From Nanobdellota archaeon (GTDB taxonomy: Archaea > Nanobdellota > Nanobdellia > Pacearchaeales > GW2011-AR1), in the NCBI GenBank assembly GCA_018901675.1, contig JAHIEH010000021.1, positions 1-22,902 on the forward strand: a stretch of DNA of 22,902 bases, in the 5' to 3' direction. The position numbers and the translations under genes are program-made. Each line of letters begins with the position of its first letter. Positions within the stretch are counted from its first letter, which is position 1. The notes beneath the pieces were generated by a model. It did not search any database, was not told the origin of the DNA, and saw nothing but the letters and a program-made list of their open reading frames with translations. Positions 8,055-14,680 of this stretch are shown in pieces.

Positions 8055-9842
8055 ATGGACAAAAAAGAAGTGGAGAAAAAAGGCGGAAATTCTATTAATA
8101 AACTGATAGATTTTATCTTTTCCAAAGACAATCGTAAGTATGTTCTGCTTCTTTTTATTGCTGCATTTATCCTTCGTTTCTTAATATCTCTAAGAATTCG
8201 TTTTTATGCAGATGAGCTTCAATTCATAACCCAAAGTATTGGTTTTATTGATTCAGGAAAACTGCAGACTTTGAATCAGGACGGTGTATGGTATTTTTTA
8301 ACTAATATATTCATGAATATTTTTGGTGTAAATGTTTTAGGGGCCAGATTTTTATCTATACTTCTGGGGGCATTTTCTGTAATACTTATCTATCTAATCG
8401 CAAAGGAGATTTTTGATGAAAAAATAGCTTTAATCGCTTCCATCATACTCGCTTTTTCATCTTATCACACTCTTAATAGTATTGGGGCCATGGATCTTCC
8501 AATGGCTTTTTTTGTATTTCTCAGCATGTATTTCCTTATTTTATTTTTAAAGACAGACAAGCAAAAGTTCTTTTTGCTGGCCTGGGTTAGCTTGGGGTTT
8601 GCAATAATGATAAAGCAGATTGCTGTTTTATTCATTCCGGGGTTTATTCTATTTTTGATTTATCACAACAAAAAATTCTATGCTAAATTCAGATTTAAAC
8701 AAGTGGTTTATGCAGCCCTTTTGATTAGTTTGATGATTGCTCCCATCTTCACTTTTAATTATCTTCTTTACAAAGACAAAAAATTAGTGGATTTGCAGTT
8801 CTCAAGATTTTTTAACATAGCCAAAGAACAATACGCTTCTATTGCCAATACTTTAAATCCTTTCAGTCTTAAAACTCTTTTTATATCTTTTGCAGAAGGC
8901 CCACCAGGATTTTTTGTTGCATTAACTTTTTTTTACCAGTTTGAATCAATAGTCATCTTGCTTCTTTCTATTTTAGGGGGATTTATACTTGCAAAATCCC
9001 AAAACAAATTCAAGTGGCTTTTGGCTTTGTCTTTTTTAATACCTTTCTTGTTTTTAGCAGGCACTTCTCTGCTCCCTAACCACTTCATTTTCAGTTCTTT
9101 GTTCTTTGCATTGTTTTCTGCCAATAGTGTCAATTGGTTATCCAACAGATTTGATGTGAAAAATAGAAAAAAAATTATTATATTTATAATTTTGTTGGTA
9201 ATCATTTCAAGTTTTGCTCAAATTTATCAGGAAACCCATGGTTTTTTTGGAAAAGAAGAGATGGGAAAATTAATTGATTTTAAGGATAAGAGCATGGAAA
9301 AGGGTTCTTTAGTTATTGCAGACTCACGAATATATAGGGGAAAAATTGCCTTTATGCTCTGGGATAGGCATTATTTAGAAACCAACTTTTTCCCGGATTT
9401 ATTCAACCAGCTGGACAAATTTCCCGGAGAATATGCCCCTATAAAGTTTTATTGTATAGAGGCAATAACCGATGACAGCGGGTGGGGCACAGTAAAAAAC
9501 CAGCCAGAATTTAACCAGACAACAGAACAGATAATTTCATTATGCAAAGAACAGGCACAATTAATAAAGACTATCAATGATGCAAAAGGGGAGCCGCATT
9601 TTGCAGTTTATCAGGGTTATGTAAATTTTAAATCAAGTGCTTTAGATTTTGTAGATTCTACCCATGAATTTTTCTTTTACCCCCTTGAATATACCCCCGC
9701 AGACAGGGTATTTGATAATTATGAGACTTACACTACTTTTGATTCTTTACTGGATAATTTTGCCCATTTAATACTATATGCTGAAATTATTTTGTTTTTT
9801 CTTCTATTGCTGTTTTTGCTCTATATGTTTTATAAACAATAA
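8055..9842 (+). CDS. PMT/ArnT-like (GT39/GT83) membrane glycosyltransferase
   Basis: Transfers sugar from a polyprenyl-phosphate donor outside the cytoplasmic membrane. After one hydrophobic segment (about 29-46) comes RFYADELQFITQSIGFIDSG, with the Asp-Glu pair (about 53-54) typical of the first outer loop of PMT_2-family enzymes. Roughly ten more membrane segments follow, then an extracytoplasmic domain of about 160 residues, and a last membrane helix near the C-terminus (LILYAEIILFFLLLLFLLYMF). I place the start at 8055, four bases after the previous stop; an upstream ATG at 8028 would add nine residues that overlap the previous gene. Sugar and acceptor are unknown. Confidence 0.78.
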   Translation: MDKKEVEKKGGNSINKLIDFIFSKDNRKYVLLLFIAAFILRFLISLRIRFYADELQFITQSIGFIDSGKLQTLNQDGVWYFLTNIFMNIFGVNVLGARFLSILLGAFSVILIYLIAKEIFDEKIALIASIILAFSSYHTLNSIGAMDLPMAFFVFLSMYFLILFLKTDKQKFFLLAWVSLGFAIMIKQIAVLFIPGFILFLIYHNKKFYAKFRFKQVVYAALLISLMIAPIFTFNYLLYKDKKLVDLQFSRFFNIAKEQYASIANTLNPFSLKTLFISFAEGPPGFFVALTFFYQFESIVILLLSILGGFILAKSQNKFKWLLALSFLIPFLFLAGTSLLPNHFIFSSLFFALFSANSVNWLSNRFDVKNRKKIIIFIILLVIISSFAQIYQETHGFFGKEEMGKLIDFKDKSMEKGSLVIADSRIYRGKIAFMLWDRHYLETNFFPDLFNQLDKFPGEYAPIKFYCIEAITDDSGWGTVKNQPEFNQTTEQIISLCKEQAQLIKTINDAKGEPHFAVYQGYVNFKSSALDFVDSTHEFFFYPLEYTPADRVFDNYETYTTFDSLLDNFAHLILYAEIILFFLLLLFLLYMFYKQ

Positions 9843-9845
9843 TTC

Positions 9846-9852
9846 TTAAATA
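9846..9852 (+). promoter_or_regulatory. TATA-like box for the second GT2 gene
   Basis: TTAAATA in TTCTTAAATACT starts 3 bases after the stop of the preceding gene and is centred about 25 bases before the ATG at 9874. This supports an independent, leaderless transcript. Confidence 0.5.
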
Positions 9853-9873
9853 CTAAATTACTCACAAAAAATC

Positions 9874-10572
9874 ATGAAACTTTCTGTAATTATCCCTGTT
9901 TATAATGAAGAAAAAACCCTTGGAAAAATAGTAGAGAGAGTTGAAAAAGTGGAGATGCCTCTGGTTGAAAAAGAATTGATTATTGTTAATGATGGCAGCC
10001 AAGACAGAACAGCTCAAATAATAAAGGAATTAAAATTAAATTATAAAAATATTCAATCTTTTAGCCATGAAAAAAACAGGGGCAAGGGTGCAGCAATAAA
10101 AACAGCTTTGGCGCATATTACCGGCGACATTATCGTTATTCAGGATGGGGATTTGGAATACAATCCGGAAGATTTTCAAAGATTAATAAAACCAATCTTA
10201 CAGGGAAAAACAAAAGTGGTTTATGGATCCAGAATGCTGGGGCATTTAACCGGGTTTACAATCGCTTCCCACTATTATGGAAATAAATTTTTAACACTTC
10301 TAACCAAGATTCTCTATGGGCAGAAAATAACTGATATGGAAACTTGCTATAAAATGTTCACAAGAGAGGTGATACAAAACATTAAGCTCGAATCAGAAAG
10401 ATTTGACTTTGAACCGGAGATAACTGCAAAAATAATAAAAAAGGGATATACTATTATCGAGCTTCCGATTGACTACGCATGCAGAAGCTTTAAAGAAGGC
10501 AAAAAAATAAGAGGCAGGGACGGGGTTATTGCAATCTGGAAGCTTTTCAAATATTATTTTAAAGAGAACTGA
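9874..10572 (+). CDS. Soluble family 2 glycosyltransferase, dolichol-phosphate mannose synthase-like
   Basis: A 232-residue protein without membrane helices. It begins MKLSVIIPVYNEEKTLG, has VNDGSQDRT (Asp40), the glycine-rich EKNRGKGAAIKTAL typical of DPM1-like enzymes, and the catalytic DxD in IQDGDLEYNPED (Asp91, Asp93). VYGSRMLG and FDFEPEITAKI also match the family. It probably makes polyprenyl-phosphate-linked sugar for the GT-C enzymes encoded just upstream. It differs from the GT2 at 2379 by lacking the C-terminal membrane anchor, so the two likely serve different steps or sugars. Confidence 0.88.
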   Translation: MKLSVIIPVYNEEKTLGKIVERVEKVEMPLVEKELIIVNDGSQDRTAQIIKELKLNYKNIQSFSHEKNRGKGAAIKTALAHITGDIIVIQDGDLEYNPEDFQRLIKPILQGKTKVVYGSRMLGHLTGFTIASHYYGNKFLTLLTKILYGQKITDMETCYKMFTREVIQNIKLESERFDFEPEITAKIIKKGYTIIELPIDYACRSFKEGKKIRGRDGVIAIWKLFKYYFKEN

Positions 10573-10582
10573 ATTAATTTAG

Positions 10583-10790
10583 TGACATTTTGTGCATTCT
10601 TGAACATGTCAAAAATGCTCTTTGTGTACACTGTCTGTTTTAACTCACAGGAAGCAAAGGCATCTTTAAGCATGCTTAGAAATGTGATCATTTCTGACAT
10701 CAAAAAGTCCTTGAGTCTGGTTTTGGACTTTTGGATACTCAAGAATTCATCCACATACCGAAGTGTGTGATTTTATTTCAGAATTCTTGA
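10583..10790. other. Gene-poor region with dense inverted repeats; possible structured RNA
   Basis: The 302 bases between the GT2 stop and the flippase ATG hold no convincing gene. Complementary arms seen: 10583-10588 with 10606-10611; 10615-10624 with 10655-10663 (one bulge); a 12-base perfect palindrome at 10667-10678; 10678-10683 with 10690-10695; 10703-10710 with 10725-10732 (8 bp); 10711-10716 with 10737-10742, which would form a pseudoknot with the previous pair; and 10739-10748 with 10781-10790 (10 bp) enclosing a 6-bp hairpin at 10752-10769. A 66-codon frame runs on the minus strand (10554-10754, GTG start) and a 62-codon frame on the plus strand; neither resembles a known family. Strand and function are unknown. 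Confidence 0.45.
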
Positions 10791-10844
10791 CATCGAGGGA
10801 AAAGCATACTATTTTGGTAAATTATTCATATCTTTCACTATAGA

Positions 10845-10852
10845 TTTATAAA
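10845..10852 (+). promoter_or_regulatory. TATA-like box for the flippase gene
   Basis: TTTATAAA lies 23-30 bases before the ATG at 10875, giving leaderless spacing. The box is palindromic, so it could in principle also drive leftward transcription. The 14 bases TCTTTCACTATAGA at 10831-10844 directly abut it and recur at 22823-22836. Confidence 0.5.
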
Positions 10853-10874
10853 CTCTTTGCAATCTCTTTTAAAG

Positions 10875-12386
10875 ATGGAGAAAAATCTTGCTCAGAAAAC
10901 AATGAAGAACTCTTTTTGGAATTTTTCATCATCTTTAGTGGTGCGCATTGGCTCCTTAATTTTTACTATTCTTTTAGCAAGATTCCTTCTCCCAGAGGGA
11001 TTCGGCATTTATAATCTTGTTTTTTCCATAGCCTTCCTTTTTATGACTTTTTTTCATAGCGGAATAAATGAATCTTTGCTGAGGTATATTTCTGAATCTC
11101 TTGGGAAAAATGATAAAAGAAAAACAAAATCTTATTTTCAGTATCTTTTCCGCCTGAAATTAATTATTTCTGGGGCTTTCTCGGCTCTTTTAATCCTTTT
11201 AGCATACCCTCTTTCTTTCTACATTTTTAAGAAGCCAATAATATTTCTGCCGCTAATACTTTCTGCAGGATATATTTTTCTTTTTTCTTTTGAGGGTTTT
11301 TTAGATTCTTTGTTTTTCGCGCTCAAAAAGGTAAAATATCTTTTCTTAAAAGAGATATTTTCACAATCTCTTAAAGTAGGAATTATCCTAGCGGTATTCT
11401 TTATTTTCACTCCGGAATATTATATACTCGGCATTATAGCCGGATTAATTATCACCGCTATTCTGATTTTGGCTCTGCTTTTTTATTTATTTTATCATCT
11501 TATGCCGTATTTATTTCAGAAAGGTGAAAGGATATCCAAAAAGGATAAAGGGCGAATAATACATTTCGTGGCATATTTGTTATTAGGAGGGGTTTCTTTT
11601 GCTTTTTTTGGCTGTATAGATGTAATTATGTTGGGTTTGCTTATTGAAGATGCAGTATTTATAGGGTATTATCGTTCTGCATTCATCCTTGTTTCAAGTT
11701 TAGGGGGCTTAATGACTTTTTCTTATGTCCTTTTGCCGGTTTTAACTCAGATGGGAAAGGATAAAATAGAAAATGCATTTAATAGAATTTTTAGGTATAA
11801 TATGATTGCCTCAATCCCTGCTGCTTTTGGTGTTGCAATTCTTTCAAAGTATATAATCCGATTGATTTATGGATATGATTATCTGGAAGCTGCTCTACCC
11901 CTGTACTTTCTTTCTAGTTTAATTGTTTTAGGAGTGATGGTTGCACTTTTTTTAAGCCTATTCTCTGCGCTTGAAAAACCAAGAATCTATCTTCCCTTAC
12001 TGATTGGGATTATCATATTAAATGTTTTATTGAACTATATCCTTATAACAACACTGGATAAATATTCTTTAATCTGGGCAACAACTGGTGCAGGTATTGC
12101 AACAGTTGTCAGCTGGATTATTTATTCCATAGGGCTTGGCTGGCTGGCTTACAAGCATTTAGATGTAAAAACAGATTTAACTCTTTTAATCAAACCAACC
12201 ATCGCGTCGCTGATAATGGCTTTAGGGGTATATTCCACTCTTCAATTTGTTCCCAATATGAACATTTTATCAGGTATATTCGAGGTTATGTTGGGAGTTT
12301 TAATTTATTCTATTATCATGCTGTTGATAAAGGGGATAGTTAAAGAAGATTTGCTTCTCTTTAAAAGTATTCTAAGAAGAAAATAG
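10875..12386 (+). CDS. Wzx/MATE-like polysaccharide (lipid-linked oligosaccharide) flippase
   Basis: A 503-residue protein with about 14 membrane segments, matching the polysaccharide biosynthesis/MVF superfamily that flips lipid-linked glycans across the membrane. The N-terminus KNSFWNFSSSLVVRIGSLIFTILLARFLLPEGFGIYNLVFS is typical of the family, including the LARFLLPEGFGIY stretch after the first helix. The start at the ATG of 10875 (MEKNLAQKT) is preferred because it sits 23-30 bases after a TATA box; a TTG at 10857 would add six residues. The gene closes the rightward glycan block and converges on the minus-strand operon. Substrate is probably the glycan made by this cluster. Confidence 0.88.
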   Translation: MEKNLAQKTMKNSFWNFSSSLVVRIGSLIFTILLARFLLPEGFGIYNLVFSIAFLFMTFFHSGINESLLRYISESLGKNDKRKTKSYFQYLFRLKLIISGAFSALLILLAYPLSFYIFKKPIIFLPLILSAGYIFLFSFEGFLDSLFFALKKVKYLFLKEIFSQSLKVGIILAVFFIFTPEYYILGIIAGLIITAILILALLFYLFYHLMPYLFQKGERISKKDKGRIIHFVAYLLLGGVSFAFFGCIDVIMLGLLIEDAVFIGYYRSAFILVSSLGGLMTFSYVLLPVLTQMGKDKIENAFNRIFRYNMIASIPAAFGVAILSKYIIRLIYGYDYLEAALPLYFLSSLIVLGVMVALFLSLFSALEKPRIYLPLLIGIIILNVLLNYILITTLDKYSLIWATTGAGIATVVSWIIYSIGLGWLAYKHLDVKTDLTLLIKPTIASLIMALGVYSTLQFVPNMNILSGIFEVMLGVLIYSIIMLLIKGIVKEDLLLFKSILRRK

Positions 12387-12410
12387 AGTGTCATTTAAAA
12401 TATCTAAACT

Positions 12411-12526
12411 TCTTGAAACCTCAAGATTTGTATTTGCGCAATCCCCCTGCTTCAGTTCGCGGGTGAGCAAATCAAATCTTGATGGTGCTCAAAAACCCGA
12501 GCACGCCCCTGACTTCAGTCAGAGGG
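12411..12526. repeat. GC-richer hairpin cluster between convergent genes; terminator or mobile-element remnant
   Basis: The 155-base gap between two convergent genes is packed with short complementary arms. They are 12411-12416 with 12421-12426; 12421-12437 with 12467-12482 (16 bp, one bulged T); 12471-12475 with 12479-12483, extended by 12464-12468 with 12487-12491; 12485-12490 with 12499-12504 (6 bp, 8-base loop); and 12506-12513 with 12518-12526 (loop TTCA, one bulge). 12489-12498 can also pair with 12524-12533. Several pairings exclude each other. Two related stretches, CCCCTGCTTCAG and CCCCTGACTTCAG, begin at 12444 and 12506. The latter hairpin resembles the subterminal hairpins of IS200/IS605-type elements, but no transposase is present. 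It may simply be a two-way terminator. Confidence 0.5.
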
Positions 12527-12541
12527 TTTTTGACAAAATCA

Positions 12542-13030
12542 CTATTTTTTAACCTCAAACTCGAATAATAAATCCTCATAAAGCCCGTTAAAAAATATTT
12601 TTAAATACTTTTTGAAAGGAATTACCTTTTTCCACTTGTTATGGAAGATAAAATCCCGCTTTTTTAAAATTAGTTCCTGGAGATTATACTCTTTTAGCAA
12701 TTCTTTGGAAAAAGAGCTCTCTGTAAAATTTGTTCTGTGCTGTATGTCTGTAAGATTTGCATAAGAAGTAGCATGGGGGGCGATTAAAACAATCTTTGCT
12801 CCTTTCTTTGATATTCTTATTACATCCTTTAAGAATTCTATGGGGTTATCTAAATGTTCAAGAATCATTTTCATATAAATTTTGTCAAAACTGTTTGCTT
12901 TAAAAGGATATGGAATTTTATTCAAATCGTGATAAATATCTGCCTTGAATAATTTATTATTATCCAAGTTTACCCATCCTTCTCCCGGATTTTTATAATC
13001 TTCCCCGCAACCCAAATTCAGCTTTTTCAT
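12542..13030 (-). CDS. Small class I SAM-dependent methyltransferase (Methyltransf_11-like)
   Basis: A 162-residue protein starting directly at motif I: KKLNLGCGEDYKNPGEGWVNLD, followed by DLNKIPYPFKANSFDKIYMKMILEHLDNPIEFLKDVIRISKKGAKIVLIAPH. Unlike the related protein at 5997, motif I here has the normal GCG. It is short for the family and lacks a separate substrate domain. It is the last gene of the minus-strand operon; its ATG overlaps the stop of the GT9 gene by four bases. A sugar or lipid-linked acceptor is likely from context only. Confidence 0.8.
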   Translation of the reverse strand: MKKLNLGCGEDYKNPGEGWVNLDNNKLFKADIYHDLNKIPYPFKANSFDKIYMKMILEHLDNPIEFLKDVIRISKKGAKIVLIAPHATSYANLTDIQHRTNFTESSFSKELLKEYNLQELILKKRDFIFHNKWKKVIPFKKYLKIFFNGLYEDLLFEFEVKK

Positions 13031-14067
13031 CTTTCTTTTTTCTCTCCCAATATTTTATCTACTGCTTTTTCTACTTCCTCCAAAGAAATTAAATCCATAC
13101 ATCTATTCCCTTTTGGTTTTATACATTCTTTGTTAAGATAACAGGGATAGCAATCTGTTTTATGGTGAATTATTACCACATTTTTACCGAGCGGTTTTAC
13201 ATTAGGCATGCTTGTTGGACCCCAAAGCACTATCATTTTAGCTTTAGCACACCAAGCAATATGCATAGGCCCCCCATCATGGCAGATAAACAGCTTCGCT
13301 TTCTTGGATAATAAAGAAAGGTTGCGGAGATTAAACCCCATATTGACCATGCAATTACTATTTTCTTTAGCTAATTTTTCTATTATCCCCCTATCTTCTT
13401 CTCCCCCACAGAGTATAATTTTATATTCAGGAAATTTATTATTTATCCATTTTATAAGTTCATCAAATTTCTTTGTTTCCCACATCTTTAACTCACTATT
13501 TGCCCCAGGACAAATAACAATAAATTCTTTCAACTGGTTGTTTTTTAAGAAATTATCCACTTCTTTTTCATCCTGTTCATCTGTAGGGATGTCTGGCCAG
13601 GAGTTCTTAATTTTAATCTTTACTGCCTTCTCAACAATTCTCTTTGCTAATTCTGTTTCATGCACTTCCAAGTTCCTTGGAACATATCCATTTAAAAAAT
13701 TATTTCTGTTTTTGTTTAGAGAATATTTTTCTATAACATCCCCCATAACTAAAAAAAAGAAAATATTCATATTACTTCCTCTAAGGTCAATCCCAATATC
13801 AAATTTCTCTTTCCTTATTTTTCTTAATATTTTCAAATATTCAAAAAAATTTTTTAATTTCCTCTTTTTCCAAAAAGAATCTAAAATGAACCTTTTCTTA
13901 ATATTATCGTTCTTTTCTACAATAGGAAAATTAACTTTGGAAACTAGTGTAGTTATTTCTACCTTAGGGATTGCCATCTTAATCTCTCTAAACACACCAG
14001 TACAAAGGACTAAATCTCCAATTCTGTCATTCATTATCACCAGTATCTTCAGATTATTTTTGGGCAT
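13027..14067 (-). CDS. Glycosyltransferase family 9 protein (heptosyltransferase-like)
   Basis: A 346-residue GT-B fold enzyme. The N-terminus KILVIMNDRIGDLVLCTGVFREIK carries the GT9 signature (normally RxGDxxLxTP), and FDIGIDLRGSNMN is the conserved D-x-R-G. The C-terminal half has KLFICHDGGPMHIAWCAKAKMIVLWGPTS, the donor-binding region of WaaC/WaaF-type enzymes. Four cysteines near the end (TDCYPC, KECIK, NRCMD) match the cysteine pattern seen in many family members. GT9 is mainly known from bacterial lipopolysaccharide synthesis, so its presence in an apparently archaeal cluster suggests transfer or a wider role. The start is supported by AGGAG at 14076-14080 on this strand, eight bases before the ATG. 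Confidence 0.87.
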   Translation of the reverse strand: MPKNNLKILVIMNDRIGDLVLCTGVFREIKMAIPKVEITTLVSKVNFPIVEKNDNIKKRFILDSFWKKRKLKNFFEYLKILRKIRKEKFDIGIDLRGSNMNIFFFLVMGDVIEKYSLNKNRNNFLNGYVPRNLEVHETELAKRIVEKAVKIKIKNSWPDIPTDEQDEKEVDNFLKNNQLKEFIVICPGANSELKMWETKKFDELIKWINNKFPEYKIILCGGEEDRGIIEKLAKENSNCMVNMGFNLRNLSLLSKKAKLFICHDGGPMHIAWCAKAKMIVLWGPTSMPNVKPLGKNVVIIHHKTDCYPCYLNKECIKPKGNRCMDLISLEEVEKAVDKILGEKKER

Positions 14068-14680
14068 CTTTATTTCTCCTAAATCTTTGGTTTATTTTTT
14101 TTATAAGATAAAATTTTCTTACTAATTTTCTTCCGATTGCCTTAAACAAGGGATACTCTTTTTCAAAATAAACCACGCTTCCCCATTTTTCTTTGAATTT
14201 ATTAACCCCTTGTAAATGCTCACGTGCATTTATCTGCCACCCCCCCAAATCAAATTCCTTATAGTTTTTTTCCTTACTCCAAACTATACAACTCCAATAA
14301 AGCAGGTTATTTGGCTGTAAACTTTGAAAATCTTTTAAAGAGGCATTAAAATAGAGCCGAGGTATTTCCTTACTGTAGACATTCCTAAACCAAATACCTG
14401 CTCCAGCAATTATTCTGCCCTCTTTCTTGCACACTAAGAATGTTGATGTGTTCTCTTTTAGTTTTTCCAAACTAGAGGGCATTATTCCTCCTTCTTTCAT
14501 TGTGTTTTTATAAATTTCATAAAATTCTTTCCAGTCCTCTTCTCTATCTGTTTGCTCAACTTTCAACCCTTCTTTTTCTGCTTTGCCTATTCCCCATCTG
14601 GCATCTTTATGGAGATTTTTTTTAATTTCATCTAAACTAGGAATTAAATCCACTATTATTGTTGCATTCTTGTCTTTCAT
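14054..14680 (-). CDS. Short FemAB/GNAT-like aminoacyl- or acyltransferase family protein
   Basis: FemAB-like GNAT proteins transfer amino acids or acyl groups onto cell-surface precursors in bacteria. Recognisable parts: NATIIVDLIPSLDEIKKNLHKDARWGIGKAEKEGLKVEQ, then the core FLVCKKEGRIIAGAGIWF, NNLLYWSCIVW and FDLGGWQINAREHLQGVNKFKEKWG (the last is highly typical). The start is set at 14680 because ATG and the upstream TGA form an ATGA overlap; the frame is open further, but that would run 93 bases into the nadB part. With 208 residues the protein lacks roughly 80-100 N-terminal residues of full-length relatives (about 300-350), so it is either a natural short form or truncated. Substrate unknown. 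Confidence 0.75.
   Translation of the reverse strand: MKDKNATIIVDLIPSLDEIKKNLHKDARWGIGKAEKEGLKVEQTDREEDWKEFYEIYKNTMKEGGIMPSSLEKLKENTSTFLVCKKEGRIIAGAGIWFRNVYSKEIPRLYFNASLKDFQSLQPNNLLYWSCIVWSKEKNYKEFDLGGWQINAREHLQGVNKFKEKWGSVVYFEKEYPLFKAIGRKLVRKFYLIKKINQRFRRNKDAQK
14076..14080 (-). promoter_or_regulatory. Shine-Dalgarno-like site for the GT9 gene
   Basis: On the minus strand the sequence is AGGAG, eight bases before the ATG ending at 14067. It lies inside the end of the FemAB-like gene, as expected for an operon-internal start. It fixes the GT9 start and shows that internal genes here can use SD-led initiation even if first genes are leaderless. Confidence 0.6.

Noticed and set aside
10554..10754. 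A 66-codon minus-strand frame as a transposase or small-protein gene
   Set aside because: No motif is recognisable, a stop lies just upstream of the first plausible residues, no fitting promoter is seen, and the DNA is rich in inverted repeats. It is mentioned only as an alternative for that region.
10836..10843. CACTATAG resembling the core of a T7-type phage promoter (also at 22828-22835)
   Set aside because: Only eight bases match, no phage genes are present, and the position next to a TATA box has a simpler explanation.
12441..12470. A tRNA T-arm-like string (CAGTTCGCGGG) in the convergent gap
   Set aside because: No acceptor, D or anticodon arms could be arranged around it; it fits better into the local hairpin cluster.
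13208..14125. A 305-codon open frame on the plus strand opposite the GT9 gene
   Set aside because: It lies wholly antisense to a clear GT9 enzyme with conserved motifs, has Ser/Phe/Ile-rich composition typical of a shadow frame, and matches no family.
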